From NCBI RefSeq assembly GCF_011386835.1, contig NC_088792.1, positions 66,155,287-66,219,286 on the forward strand: 64,000 nucleotides of DNA, written 5' to 3'. The notes under the pieces are model-generated. The model saw only the letters and a list, made by a program, of their open reading frames with translations. It ran no database searches and was not told where the DNA came from. Of this stretch, positions 11,655 through 24,465 are shown piece by piece. The stretch comes from Chrysemys picta bellii (Eukaryota; Chordata; Testudines; Emydidae). The translations under genes and the position numbers were made by a program. The stretch's first letter is position 1, and every line of letters starts with the position of its first letter.

Positions 11655-11765
11655 GGATGGGACACTGGCCCAGGAGTCAGGAGACTTAGCTTCTATCTCC
11701 AGCTCTACCAATGAGCTGCTGTTGGGAGTGGGACCTTCACCTCTTTATGCCTCCATTTCCCTTTC
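11655..11765 (+). repeat. MIR-like SINE fragment
   Basis: It contains GGCCCAGGAGTCAGGAGAC, then AGCTCTACCAATGAGCTGCT and a CTCCATTTCCC motif, matching the 5' and core parts of MIR-type SINEs. Confidence 0.5.
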
Positions 11766-14700
11766 CACCTTTCATCTATTTAGACTTTAAATTCTTCTCT
11801 TACTATGGATCTCTACAGCACCAAATGCAATGGGTTCCTGATCTAACATCCTCATTTAAGTGTTTGCAACTCTTCAGCGATTCCAGCTTAAGCAGAGATT
11901 TTCTTGCAGCAAAAGACCGCAGCGATCCCAAGACTCCAACACTACTTTCTATAAAAAGGGCCAATAAAATCTGAGTGTAATTCAAACGACCATCTTGCCA
12001 GGCCTTCCCAAAATCATCAGGAACAGTAGGATGATGGTGGAGAAGAGTAGGTTGTCTCAAGCTGTGAGTGAAAGAGTTGTTTTGCAGGACTCCCTCATCC
12101 CCTCCCCCTTGCCCCCCGCAAAAAAAAAACAAAAAACAAGTCCAGCTCCCATTACAGACCTTTGTATAAAACTTTTTACATCATCCAAGATTCCAAGCTG
12201 CACACACATATTGTCAAATCTATCAATCAACTTGACTTGTGTAGAGTTGACTAAAAATGTTTATTTTTAGAATGGCTAGATAACACACATTTCAGTAGGT
12301 CTCTCATTTTTTTATGTTAAAGACTTTAATCTTCCACTGGAGTTTCTCATTTGACATTCATCAAGAGTACAAAGATGGATCTTTTCTTTCTCTGTTTGAT
12401 AATGTGTCAGAGCTTCCCTTAAAGGTTTAGAATGCAGTCAAAAGATGTCGAACAAAAGTTTTTTTGTTTCTCTTCCAAATAATGTAAAGGAGTTAGCAAT
12501 ATGTTAAAATAACTTTACTTTGGGATAATAGCTTTCTGCTTATCTCACATCTATCTGTCACACTGTCTACCTTCTGTATTAACAAAGTCTACCTTTGGGC
12601 AGCTCACACAGTACAGTAGCTGTCAATCTGTCCTCACTCCTGGGTAATTACTGTAAACCATACTACTAATGTATATTAAAGGTGTATTGGTAAAGACAGT
12701 AATTTTCCATCTCTCTCCATGACAAAGTCAGAGGTAGTCAAAAAAGTGGCCCTCCAGCACTTCAGATGTGAAGTAATGCAGTACATATCGCTACAGTAGA
12801 AACTTTTTCCACTTCAGGGGTCTATTCATTTTGGCAGCAGGCCCACTTTTGAAAGTGAGGAATAAAAAGAGGCTAAGATCATTTAAGACCCAATGGCTAC
12901 CCAAGGAGCAAGGAGCTACAGATGGGCCCTGACACTGCAACTGACTCAGAATTCTACTCTCTGGGATTTCGTACTATAGTAACACAGAACATCTCCTGTC
13001 TATGACTGTTGAGAAAAAAATGGGGGTTGGAGAGAGAAGATGAAAAAAAGAATTTGTGGCTTATTTCCTTAAGTCCCAAAGCTCAGTGGACTGGGGAGGA
13101 GACTAGAAGAGCCTTCTGTCTAATGTATTTTGAAAAACTGAAGCACGAGCTGCCCTCTCTTCACCTCTCTTATTTGTCTTGTGATAGTGCCTACAGGCCC
13201 ACTTTCATTGTGCACCAGAAAAATATAACAAAGCGGAGGCCTCTTCCCCAAAGAGTTTACAACTCAACTGTAAAATGAGAGCGAGCAGGTGGACGCAACA
13301 GAGTAAGAGGGTGTGGAGCACAAAAATAACAGTGAGGCAATTATGGACAGCATGATAAGTAGAGTCACAGCACATCAACCTAATCACCCTCACCTCTCTC
13401 GTTTACAGATTCTTTTTTAAAGACTCACCTGGTGTCAGAAAGACTAGATGTTGTCCTTCCTGAGGCCTGGCCTCTTATCTGTGTCTGTCCAAGAATACCA
13501 TTGTATTGATGTAGCCCTTTCTTTTGTCTCTGCCATTGCTGTTTTCCTTCCTTTTCTTTTGTTTTTCCTCCTTCCTTCCGCCATGTTTATTTTTTCTATT
13601 GTCTCTCTCATTCCTCTTTATTTTTCTCCTGTCCCAACTGTCTGTGCTCTTAACTCTCACTTTCCTATAACTCTGTTTCCCACTCCTTTCTCTCCCCTTC
13701 ATCTTACAAATATACCTGTCTTTCTCATTCACTGTCTGTGCTTTCCATCTCTTTGACAAACATGTTTGTAGCTAAAGGGAAGTTTATACCATGTATTAGA
13801 GACAAAAGATACTGCCCCCCCCAAAAAAAGCTAGGTTATCATAGGTATATGCCATATGTGTCTGTTTCTTCAATAACATTCCTTCCCCCACACTCATCTC
13901 CCTCCTCTGAATTTCACTGCTTTTTTTAACCTCTAAAATCCATTTTTCACTCTATTTTCTCATTGCATTTCCCCCTCCCCTTAGCACCCTCTCTGCTCCC
14001 CCTTTAAAAAAAAAACTGCCTTCTGATGAACATGAACCTAATAATATTCAAGTCAAAAATTCAAGCCCCTGATGTTTGAGTGAGTTCAAAGTCTGGGAAA
14101 ATTAATCTGCCCATCCAAACAGAGATTTGAGCCCTGATCAGAGGGTGTGCTTATGAAAATTGTACTAGAATCTCTGTAGAATTTGCCCAGTTCTCCACAG
14201 GGGTTCCCTAGCAATATTCAGTGGAAGGATGGGTGAACAAATATAGGGTAGAGGATCTCTGCAGTTTCAAAGCCCTCTTTCAAGTCTCCATACCTTTAAT
14301 GACAGTTTTTTCTCCCCCATGACTCAGAATGTTTACTTAATTATTTTTTTAAATAAACTATAGTTTATCATTAGCAAATGAAGTACTAACTGAGATTTTG
14401 AGCATCCCTTCAAACATTCAAACACTTATAAAAGTGTGCTAGTTCGATTAATCTCAATAGAAGAAAATAAATTAAAAATATATAAACCGCTTAGAAATGC
14501 GAGTGTCTGATTTATGTGTCAAAACATGACCACTTTCCCCCTCCCTCCAACCATGCATTTCAGTTTAAATGGTTTAAGATTTTGTCTACAAAGCTGGCAG
14601 AATTAAATAGTTTAGCATAAAGTATCACCACTGTCCCTCTAAGACTTTGCAATAGGTCCCATTAACATTCCAGTTTTATATGTACCTGGTCTGAAGAGAA

Positions 14701-16251
14701 TTAGCCATTGGGTGTAGCGTAAGTTACCTGCCTTGAGCAAAATGAGCAGCTGAGATGTGTACAATACCTGACCATGCTTGTTAGGCTATTTGCTCCGGTA
14801 AGCACATACTGTACTAGTGAATGCCTGTCATTCAATTATCTTAAGAAACTTCAGCATGTAGTTAAACAATAAAACATGACAAGACGTGTTATTGAGTAAA
14901 GGTCATCTGGTGCCTAGAAGTGTCTAATTACATCCTTCAGTTATTAGCTACAATTCATTTTTTGAAACAGAGATATTTGAGATGGTAAAACAAGAATATT
15001 GATTACTACTTTTAATGATGTAGATATCTTTCAACTTGGGGAGTCATTGATGGAAGAAGGATAGAACCCAAGATGGTGCCATTGAACAGATACCCATAGA
15101 AAGCCAGTGAGATCCTGATCCTGACCCCACTGAAGAAGAAAGCTTTGGATCTGGTCCTAGTATTTTGTGAGCTAATGTCCTAATGGATTCATCACAAACT
15201 CAACTCAAGGTCAGAACAGGCATGGCTTCTTTGTGATCCAGAGAACAAAATGTATGTGCTAGAGCACAAAACTGGCTTCAGTAGCTCTTGAGTTCACTGA
15301 CCTGGTGCAAGTCATTTAACCTCGTGGCCATATTTCCTAATCTGCTCCAGACCAGCAGCACAAAATGGGTGGATTCTGGCTGGAAATAGCCAGATATTTC
15401 TCCTTGTAGCAGGGAGCTCTCTGCTTCTGAAAGCCAGTAATGCAGCAGAGCTGTTTTTTCTGTTCCTCAACCCCTTAATAATCCCATAATATCTTAATCA
15501 CCTTGGATATATCAGGAGAGGGAGGAGGCATGGCAGCAGTGGGCTGAGGACATGGCAGAATTCTGTTATGACAATTCACACGTGTAAGTTAGAGCAGCTC
15601 CTTGATGGCTCTACCTAACGCCAGGACTGGCCAGTGCTACATTGCTCCTTCCTGCCAGCCCCCCACCAGCTGGAGCTCTGATGTGGAGGAGAAATGATCA
15701 TCTACCTATATAGACAAAGATTAAATTTACCTACCTCACTGGAGCATTGTGAAGATTAATTAGATGATATTTGTAAAGTGCTGCATAAGTATTATGCGAG
15801 AGAAGCAGCTGGCTCTACATTCTCCCATTTTCAATGTGGCAACACAGTTTTAAGAGGCAATATAGAGGTACAGATGCAAGAAAGGTTCATACTCTGTCAG
15901 TATACACCACTTTTTCATACCATGTGTTATGGGCTCATAATATGGTTCATCATTTTGAGAAATTATGACAAGCTGACAATGTAGCTTATTACTAGAAAAT
16001 GAGTTGCCTATTTTGTCTATTGTAGCACAGTGAAACCTATTTAAATAAAAACCTGATTTAAGACTTGAAGCTGTTGGCTTCATTCACAGCAGGGAGAGCT
16101 GAAAATTACTTGCCACATGCCGGTAAATTACCAATTTCTACCATTTTATTTAAAAAAGGAAGTGCTGTTTCTTTGAACTGGGAACACAATGTGATATGTG
16201 CCACATTTTCTGAAAAAGAAATAAAAGGTCACTGTGTGTTACTCTGATGTA
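11766..16251. other. Intergenic DNA with no supported gene
   Basis: A 4.5-kb stretch with polypyrimidine tracts (13540-13720, 13860-14010) and scattered weak SINE-core-like pieces near 15300 and 15720-15790. The frame at 13448-13756 is a low-complexity Leu/Pro/Phe reading of the pyrimidine tract. I see no exon-like signal. Confidence 0.45.
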
Positions 16252-16259
16252 ATTTAAAC

Positions 16260-16442
16260 CAGGGCCGGCTCTGCCGCCGCGCCCCCCCCCCCCCCAACCC
16301 CGGAGAGCAGCAGGGGAGGGTGCCGAGCCCGGCCGCGGGCCGCTCTCCCCGACCAGCCGGAGCGCTGCGGGAGGGCGGCGAGCCCCCTCCAGGTGCCGCC
16401 CCAAGCACGAACTTGGTGGGCTGGTTCCTGGAGCTGGCCCTG
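16260..16442. mobile_element. Short GC-rich hAT-type element with exact 8-bp TSD
   Basis: It begins CAGGGCCGGCTC and ends GGAGCTGGCCCTG, an imperfect inverted repeat. It is bracketed by an exact 8-bp duplication ATTTAAAC (16252-16259 and 16443-16450). The body is very GC-rich with a C15 tract. The 8-bp duplication and CAGGG ends place it in the hAT superfamily. The open frames on the minus strand here are compositional. Confidence 0.85.
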
Positions 16443-16450
16443 ATTTAAAC

Positions 16451-17415
16451 ACATGGGAATTCATTCCTAATTTAACTATGTTAGTAAACTCTGGGTGTGT
16501 GAAGTCAATGCAGTTACAATATCAAAAAGTCTGGCCATTTAAGTGCAACCTGCACCTCAAACTTTGTGATGACCCTTTGCTGTACACTGTCCAGCCCTCT
16601 GTAAATGAACAGATGAACAGTGCCCCCTTAAAATGCTGTGGTTTGTGTCATAGATTCACCCCAGGACTAAGACAAAGACATAAAAACAATTGTAAGAAGT
16701 GGGGGAATGTTACTTAGGGCCCAGGATGTTGTTATTTGTATCTCATTGTGTTTTCTTTCTGAATTACAGAGAACCTGTCAAACAAATCCTGTGTGCAGTT
16801 TCCAGAAGTGCATTAGACACATTTTACATGAACCAACACTTGATTGACTAGAGATGAATTAATTTTCACTGAATAATTTGACAAGTTAAGCCCCAAAATA
16901 TCTACCTTTAGATCAATTTCCTCAAATCTATTTGTTGTTCACACTTGTTCAGTGAATTTCTTTTCAGCTTTTCTATTCTCTTGCCTAGCTGTGAATATTC
17001 TATGTTCAGATCATGCAGTTTTGTTGTGACTGGGCAGACACTTTCTGTTCCCTGATTGGATAAACGTGAAAGCAATTCCCACACAAGTACTGAAGTTTGC
17101 TTCATACAGACAGTTGTGCCAGCAGACTGGATCACTAGAATGCCCGTGGAAAGTGACTACAGAAGGAGCTCAAACATGGCCTAAGCAATTCATTTCACAA
17201 TTTGAATTAATATTTGTGCAGTTTTATTTGCCCAACTCATCTTGAAAGAAATGCTTGATTTGGGGTCCATCAGTGTAGCTCCACTTAAGCTAGTAGAGCT
17301 AACCCTCTCTGTCTTTAGCTATGTCCAACTGCGGGGAGCTGTCACAGGATCATTTTACACAGTACTTTATATTCTTCATACACAATTTGATTGAGTAGCA
17401 TTTCTATTATCCATT
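16451..17415. other. Intergenic DNA, nothing recognised
   Basis: The minus-strand frame 17135-16908 looks superficially protein-like but has no family I recognise. Confidence 0.4.
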
Positions 17416-17423
17416 ACAGCCGC

Positions 17424-17643
17424 CAGGGCCGGCTCCAGGTTTTTTGCAGCGATCGGTGGCACTTCGGCGGCTGCTCTACCATGCCGTTTCATTCTTCGGC
17501 GGCAATTCGGCGGCCGGTCCTTCCCTCTGAGAGGGACTGAGGGACCCGCCACCGAATTGCCGCCAAAGACCCGGACGTGCCGCCCCTTTCCATTGGCCGC
17601 CCCAAGCACCTGCTTCCTGCGCTGGTGCCTGGAGCCGGCCCTG
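17424..17643. mobile_element. Short GC-rich hAT-type element
   Basis: The inverted repeats are CAGGGCCGGCTCCAGG and CCTGGAGCCGGCCCTG, a perfect 16-bp pair. The flanking 8-mers ACAGCCGC (17416-17423) and ACAGTCGC (17644-17651) are a target duplication with one change. It contains the TTCGGCGGC/GCCGCC motifs shared with the copy at 33173-33474. Confidence 0.88.
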
Positions 17644-18031
17644 ACAGTCGCAATATCAGTCTTCAGTGAAATCTTAATGGAACTGGTTTTTAAAGGATTC
17701 ACACCAAGATGGAGTAACCAACAGATGTGAAATCACATAAAAGCAAGTCATTCATAGATAATTTAGCCCTCTTTGGTCCACCACTTGTGAAACTGATCCC
17801 TGGTCTTTGCTAATGAAGGCTAATGCAGTTTATAGATAATAATAGAACTTATCGATATCAGCTACCTTAAAGAGTGGCCAGTTTTAAAGAACCCAACAAA
17901 GTCACTAACTGCTTAAGTTCCAACATCCCTTTTCTCTGCAGTGTCTTTGGGATGAGAATGGCATCCAAGCATCAGCAACACCTGCATTCTGCCAATATCC
18001 TGGATCCTCTTATCATCAGTTCAGATTAGGA

Positions 18032-18220
18032 CAGGGTAGTCAATTATTTTTTGTTAAGGTCCAAATTTCTTGGTCAAGATATAGTCACGGTCCAGACTCC
18101 AGAGAAAATAATAATAAAAAAATAACAATAATGATAAGTAAATAAAAAGATTTTGGGGGTCCTTTCAAAAGCATCTGACAGTCTGAATTTGGCCCACGGT
18201 CCACCTATTGACTATCCCCG
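18032..18220. mobile_element. Short AT-rich hAT-type element with exact 8-bp TSD
   Basis: The element begins CAGGGTAGTCAATTAT, and its right end reads CTATTGACTATCCCCG, an inverted repeat. The target duplication GATTAGGA is exact (18024-18031 and 18221-18228). The internal A-rich tract is typical of the non-coding short copies. Confidence 0.82.
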
Positions 18221-18410
18221 GATTAGGATATAGAATAGAGATAGCCCTGCTAGCTATGGACAGAATGTCCATGATCATATTGTCAGATCTTTCAGCATGC
18301 CATTGATGACTTGCTAAGAAACCTAAAAGAGGTAAATGGGGCAGTACTGTGCTGAATCCATTCATTCCCATCACACTGACCTTACTGGGTCATGATGAGA
18401 TCCTACTCTC

Positions 18411-19941
18411 ATAGATTCATAGATTCTAGGACTGGAAGGGACCTCAAGAGGTCATCGAGTCCAGTCCCCTGCCCTCATAGGCAAGACCAAATACTGTCTA
18501 GATCATCCCTGACAGACATTTATCTAACCTACTCTTAAATATCTCCACAGATGGAGATTCCACAACCTCCCTAGACAATTTATTCCAGTGTTTAACCACC
18601 CTGACAGTTAGGAACTTTTTCCTAATGTCCAACCTAAACCTCTCTTGCTGCAGTTTAAGCCCATTGCTTCTTGTTCTATCCTTAGAGGCTAAGGTAAACA
18701 AGTTTTCTCCCTCCTCCTTATGACACACTTTTAGATACCTGAAAACTGCTATCATGTCCCCTCTCAGTCTTCTCTTTTCCAAACTAAACAAACCCAAGTC
18801 TTTCAGCCTTCCTTCATAAGTCATGTTCTCAAGACCTTTAATCATTCTTGTTGCTCTTCTCTGGACCCTTTCCAATTTCTCCACATCTTTCTTGAAATGC
18901 GGTGCCCAGAACTGGACACAAGACTCCAGTTGAGGTCTAACCAGTGCAGAGTAGACCGGAAGAATGACTTCTTGTGTCTTGCTCACAACACACCTGTTAA
19001 TGCATCCCAGAATCATATTTGCTTTTTTTGCAACAGCACCAGACTGTTGACTCATATTTAGCTTGTGGTCCACTATAACCCCTAGATCCCTTTCTGCCTT
19101 CCTAGACAGTTTCTTCCCATTCTGTATGTGTGAAACGGATTGTTCCTTCCTAAGTGGAGCACTTTGCATTTGTCTTTGTTAAACTTCATCCTGTTTACCT
19201 CAGACCATTTCTCCAATTTGTCCAGATCATTTTGAATTATGATCCTATCCTCCAAAACAGTTGCAATCCCTCCCAGTTTGGTATCATCTGAAAACTTAAT
19301 AAGCATACTTTCTATGCCAATATCTAAGTCGTTGATGAAGATATTGAACAGAGTCGGTCCCAAAACTGACCCCCGCGGAACCCCACTTGTTATAGCTTTC
19401 CAGCAGGATTGGGAACCATTAATAACTACTCTCTGAGTACAGTTATCCAGCCAGTTATGCACCCACTTTATAGTAGCCCATCTAAGTTTGTATTTGCCTA
19501 GTTTAGCTATAAGAATATCATGCGAGACCGTATCAAATGCCTTACTAAAGTCTAGGTATACCACATCCACCGCTTCTCCCTTATCCACAAGACTCGTTAT
19601 CCTATCAAAGAAAGTTATCAGATTGGTTTGACGTGATTTGTTCTTTACAAATCCATGCTGGCTATTCCCTATCACCTTACTACCTTTCAAGTGTTTGCAG
19701 ATGATTTCCTTAATTACTTGCTCCATTATCTTCCCTGGCACAGAAGTTAAACTAACTGGTCTGTAGTTTCCTGGGTTGTTTTTATTTCCCTTTTTATAGA
19801 TGGGCACTATATTTGCCTTTTTCCAGTCTTCTGGAATCTCTCCTGTCTCCCATGATTTTCCAAAGATAATAGCTAGAGGCTCAGATACCTCCTCTATTAG
19901 CTCCTTGAGTATTCTAGGATGCATTTCATCAGGCCCTCAAG
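18411..19941 (-). mobile_element. CR1 LINE, 5'-truncated copy
   Basis: Read on the minus strand, this is the last 1.5 kb of a CR1 retrotransposon. It covers the reverse transcriptase from the palm domain to the C terminus, then the 3' UTR ending in the ATTCTA/GATTCAT terminal repeats typical of CR1 (plus-strand position about 18411-18430). It is truncated at its 5' side near 19941, the usual outcome of incomplete reverse transcription. Confidence 0.92.
18498..19924 (-). pseudogene. CR1 reverse transcriptase ORF2 remnant
   Basis: This is the C-terminal part of the CR1 endonuclease/reverse transcriptase polyprotein. Frame one (19924-19082) shows the RT motifs VPIYKKGNKNNPGNYRPVSL, YLDFSKAFDTVSH, SGVPRGSVLGP and the catalytic box as FSDDTK in place of the usual FADD. 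Frame two (down to 18498) carries the downstream CR1 region with [11 protein letters not shown] and [11 protein letters not shown]. The two frames overlap around 19082-19169, so one frameshift separates them. It has no 5' half and cannot encode an active element. Confidence 0.9.
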
Positions 19942-22789
19942 CATAGTCTCCTCCTCATTTACATCTCTGTGTGACCGCTTTGAATTAATGGCATATTCAG
20001 TTCTCTCCATGCCATCAGTATATAGACAACAGGCAACCATACATCCTTCTCTACCAATGTAACCTGCCCCATCATAAAGAAGTCTCTCTTCCTAGAGGAG
20101 ATGAGCAGGTAGAGGAGGAGAGAGGGCTCGCACTTGATCCAGAAAAGACAGAGTAATTTGTAATACCCTAACCTCACCATCAATTGACAATCTCAGCCCA
20201 GAGGGGGGAAGGGCAATGCAAAGCCTCCAGATTCTGCTGGACTTCTGGACACATAGCTCACCACACTAGTGATGAATGCCTTCTTAGATTAGATAGACTG
20301 AGCCCTCTGCTCTTGCAATGTCTCCTGGACCTTCAGTGGGGCTATGCAGCTCCACTTCATTCCTAATGAGGTCTCGTGCTTCTGTGGCACAATTGCACAC
20401 TGTATTACACTAATAAGCCATTTCATATCATTGTCATTAGCGATATTAGACATGAAATCTAATTAAGATGTTGGTTAACCATGACATCTAAAATGATAAT
20501 ATTAGTGCAAAGATACTTTGCTGATGACTGTAATAACACTCCAAGTCCTCAAGAGATCACCATGATTGACAGATCTTATAGTCTCATTAGTAACTTAGTG
20601 AATTCTAAATCAGAAAGCCCTAACTCATCAGGTAAGGATAACACATAGATACCTAATAGTATAATAGAGTAGACAGTTACAATGTACAACTGACTTCACT
20701 GACTCATTGTTTGCCCAGAGTAGTTAGTGTCTCTCCATTTTCAAAATAAAGTTCAACTTCAAGTTTAGCTGAGCTGACACGTTCATTAATATCAATGATA
20801 AATTCTTACATGGGTTCTGCTTTTCATGAGTACATAGCAGTAATGATGTAATAAAGATTAATTACTGTAAGTTATAGTGCCTGAAGTGTGTACCTTCAAG
20901 CTGTTAAATGTGTGGATGGAGATCCATTATGACAACAATGAGCATATTACTCTCAATAGGGATTATTGCTATTTGCCAGCATGAAATGTGTGCTCTCATT
21001 ATTAAGACAAAACCATTGAACAGAATTCAGTTCTGAACACAGCTGAAATAAGATCTTTATGGTACACTACCTAAGCCTTGATTTTGTGGTACGCATTACT
21101 GTGGTTTTCATTACATATTCCTGTTGATATTATTTCATGGCATCAGAGATTTTATGGGATTTTTATTTTTCATCATATTACAGAGCAGCGTTACATATAT
21201 TGTGCTTTTGATCTGAAAAATCTCAGTGATTAACAAAGAAGGGTAAATATTGTGATCTCAAATAGTCTGAATTTCCCTATGTTACTTACCTGACAAATAG
21301 TTCAAGCGGAAATAAATAACAATAATAAAAAACAGATCTCAATACATTTTAAAATAAGGAAAATTTCCAAAATGTTGTAAGTGTGAAGTATAACAATAAA
21401 ATTAGCGGCAAACCTTTCATTTAATTAAGCCAATATAGATCCCTCTGTTAAATTCATTTTTAAGGGAATAGATGAACATCTTAAGTGCATAATCCAGTTA
21501 ACAAAAATCTAGTGCTTTAACTAGTAAACAAAAGTAAGAGATATGCACAATGGAGGTAAGTTAACTATGAAAATGAATGTGTTTTAGTAAGACAGTTACA
21601 GTTTCCCTCATGTAAGTTGTCCTAGCATCTGTCTGGGATGCTAGGACACATAGTCCTGTGGAGGATGGTCAGGTCAAACAGGGAGAATATATAATTTTGT
21701 CCACTTTATATGTAAGGTCATGAGCATGTGCAGAAGCAGTTTCTCAGTCAGTTATAAAGCTATATATTTTTCTAAACTGAGGATCTGACTCTCCAAGCCC
21801 TCTGTGGTTAGTAGGAGTTCTGTGATGGGCTTGGAGGTTTGTCCCGTTAACTTGGAAGCTAGTCCTCACAGAGCTCAGCTATTTTTGAGTTACTGTCTGA
21901 ATATGAAAAGGTTAAATTTTCTCACTCTTCTATTGCTCAAAACTGGATCAAAGAATTTTCCTCACATTTTCAGAAGAAAAAACATCACCTCTGAATTGAT
22001 ACCAAGCATGGAAGCTTTCAGCCCCAAAAGAAGTTTTGAAATAATTTATGAGCATTTGAAATCAAGGCAAAGCCAACTGCTACCTCTATCCCTCTTATTC
22101 TCTGGGTAGCTTAGCCTTCTGGGTAAGCCAAAATTCTACCCTTTCAGGGCAACAAGAATCCAACAAAGATGTCAATCAAGGCAAAGCCCACCTCATTCTT
22201 TGCCTTCTTAACTGGTGGTCTGCATTCAATACCCACGTGGGCATGGTGCAAGGAGAGGCAAGAAAGGAGGAAGGCATGTGAAGGGATTGTTTTAAATTGC
22301 AGATACCACTTTAAAACTTCCTTCAAAAGTTCTGATTTGGGTTTCCCTAAGAAATAAGTCAGTGCCCACTCTAGACCTCAAGCCCACATTTGCCTCTTTG
22401 CCCAAGACTGTTTCCTTCACCTTGTTCCAAGTCACCACCTTCCACTCTGAGTTCCCAGCACAAATCCTGACAGTCAACCAATTTTCCACTGATAAATAAA
22501 TTCAAAAGCTATTTTCCGCAGGGCCACTAAATACTTCCTCTCTCCAGGGTTCTTTACCCTGTTGTCTTTCAGTGGAGAGAGCCACAAAGATGCTAATTCT
22601 TCTACAGCTCTTTCTGTTCTGTGGGAAGAGATGCTTCTAATAGCTCCTGGCCCTCCTTCCCATCATGCCTTGCTCTCAGACCTGCAGTCCCTGTATGCTC
22701 TGGAACTACAGTCAGCAAAATTTCTCCTCTCATGACCAGTAGCTTTGGAGAAACTGTTTTTGGTTGATTGCTAGCTGGTTGCAGAAGCA
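19942..22789. other. Intergenic DNA with no supported gene
   Basis: AT-rich, single-copy in appearance. Frames up to 101 aa (21804-22109) have no recognisable domain. Confidence 0.45.
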
Positions 22790-23560
22790 CTTGTCAACAG
22801 TGGTATTGATTGGAAAATCTGTTCAGAAACGGCTTGCTGTGTTTCCAGTATATGTGGGAGAGCTTGCCCAAACAGTCCTATTGATCACCTGCTATGCTCA
22901 AGCTAAGATGACATCATCTCTTTGTAGGTGTTCCAACACTTTAGTTACCTCCTCTAGAGAATCCATCAAAAGTCTGCAATTTAAAACAAAACTCTTCAGA
23001 AGCCAATGACTTAGTAAGCCCCCAGAAAGTCTCTTGGGTTTTGGCATCACATGACTGATTTTCAGAGGCATATATGAAATGCACGTGAAGAGCTGCATAA
23101 TTTTTCCACACAGCTGATACCACTCTAAAACAAGAAGCCACCTGACGTACTGTCAGAATTTTTCCAATCTTGTTAAGTTGTATACCAAGTTCGAAGTCAC
23201 AAGCACTGAGCTCCCATTGATTTTTGGGAGATTGGCTGTAAAATGAGTGTACCTTGTCCATGAAAATTTTGAAGTGATTTATTCTTCCAATTTTTTCTAT
23301 GGTAACCCCAATGCTAAATTCAACTCTGTGACATAGACAGAGATTTGATGAGATTAGAGTAGTCATTGGTTAAACTAGTCCACTTTTATCCTGACCATGA
23401 TGTTAGCACCATCATTGCGTATACCTACAAAGTTCATACTCAAATATTCATTGGATTAATCATGTTTCACTAAATAAGCTTTGATTGCCTTAGCAATCAG
23501 CCCTGCTTCACTTCCTTCTAATTCAATTAAATAAAAAACAAACAAACAAACAAATAAAAG
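22790..23560 (-). pseudogene. Decayed hAT-like transposase or transposase-derived gene
   Basis: Read on the minus strand, several frames together resemble the catalytic and C-terminal part of hAT-superfamily transposases of the KIAA1586/ZBED-like kind. Recognisable pieces are VGIRNDGANIMV (usual form VG..SDGASVMVG) near 23440-23380, RQVASCFRVVSAVWKNYAAL near 23110, and a LEEVTKVLEHLQRDD segment near 22920, which is typical of the dimerisation region. Stops and shifts break the frame in several places. The assignment is from motif memory; a protein search is needed to name the family. Confidence 0.6.
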
Positions 23561-24168
23561 ATCCTTGGAACAAATAACTGTATGTATATAGACAATCAAC
23601 AGTGATTCAGCTATTTTGGAGTTAGGCACCTAAGCCAGGTCAGCCACTTAGCTAGTCCATTCCCTAGCAGCCAAAACCGTCTCTCCCTCTGTCTCTTGCT
23701 CACACTCAATACCTCTCTCACACTCACCCTACAATTCCCCATCTCTTGTGTGGCACTCTGCTGGCCTCCCGCACACACACACCTGCCAGTGGACTGCATC
23801 TGGCCCTCCTTATTCAGGGGCTAGCAGTTAAATAGGTATTAGGTGTGCTCAGACCATTCCTATGGGATCCAGACCCACTGGCAAGATAGGCATTACCCAG
23901 TCTAGTTTGAGAATCGCACTTTGGGGCTTCCAGGACGTCAGCTTGAACTAGGCCTATGAGCAGATCATTAGCTGTGAGGCAGCTTCAGTTCATGGGCGAC
24001 TTAGTGAATGCCTACCAGCAGAAACTTAGATGAATTTTGGACTTAGGCATTTCAGGAGTTATGTGGCAGCTGAGTGGCTCCTTTGAAAATGTTGGTGGCA
24101 CTTAATTGGCGCTTAGGCATCTGAACTGGCAGATGGGCGCCTCAACACCTTTAAGGATCTGGATCTTA
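23561..24168. other. Intergenic DNA, nothing recognised
   Basis: Short A-rich AAAC repeat near 23538-23560, otherwise no feature seen. Confidence 0.4.
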
Positions 24169-24465
24169 GGGTACATTTACACTGCAACTAGGATCAAGAT
24201 TTTTAGTCCATGTAGACATATTCACACTAGTAGGTCTCGAGCTAGTACACTAAAAATAGCAGCATGGACATTGTGGCTCAGGTGGCGGCTTGGGCTCTCA
24301 AGCCCACCCAGTCCCCTGGATCTCAGCCTAGGTGGCTAGCCCAAGTCTCTGCTGCAGCTGCAACACCCACACTGCTATTTTAAGCAAACTAGCTTGAGCC
24401 GTGCTAGTGCAAATCTGTCGACTGGCACTGGGAGGCTTGCTTCCAGCTGCAGTGTAGATATAACA
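24169..24465. mobile_element. Harbinger-type MITE
   Basis: The left end GGGTACATTTACACTGCAA and the right end GCTGCAGTGTAGATATAAC are degenerate Harbinger termini, preceded by TTA. The interior shares TAAAAATAGCAG and GCTATTTTAAGC-type arms with the copy at 27512-27821. Confidence 0.65.

Noticed and set aside
16908..17135. 75-aa minus-strand frame with a coiled-coil-like look
   Set aside because: No family recognised and no flanking gene structure; may be an old repeat remnant, but I cannot support it.
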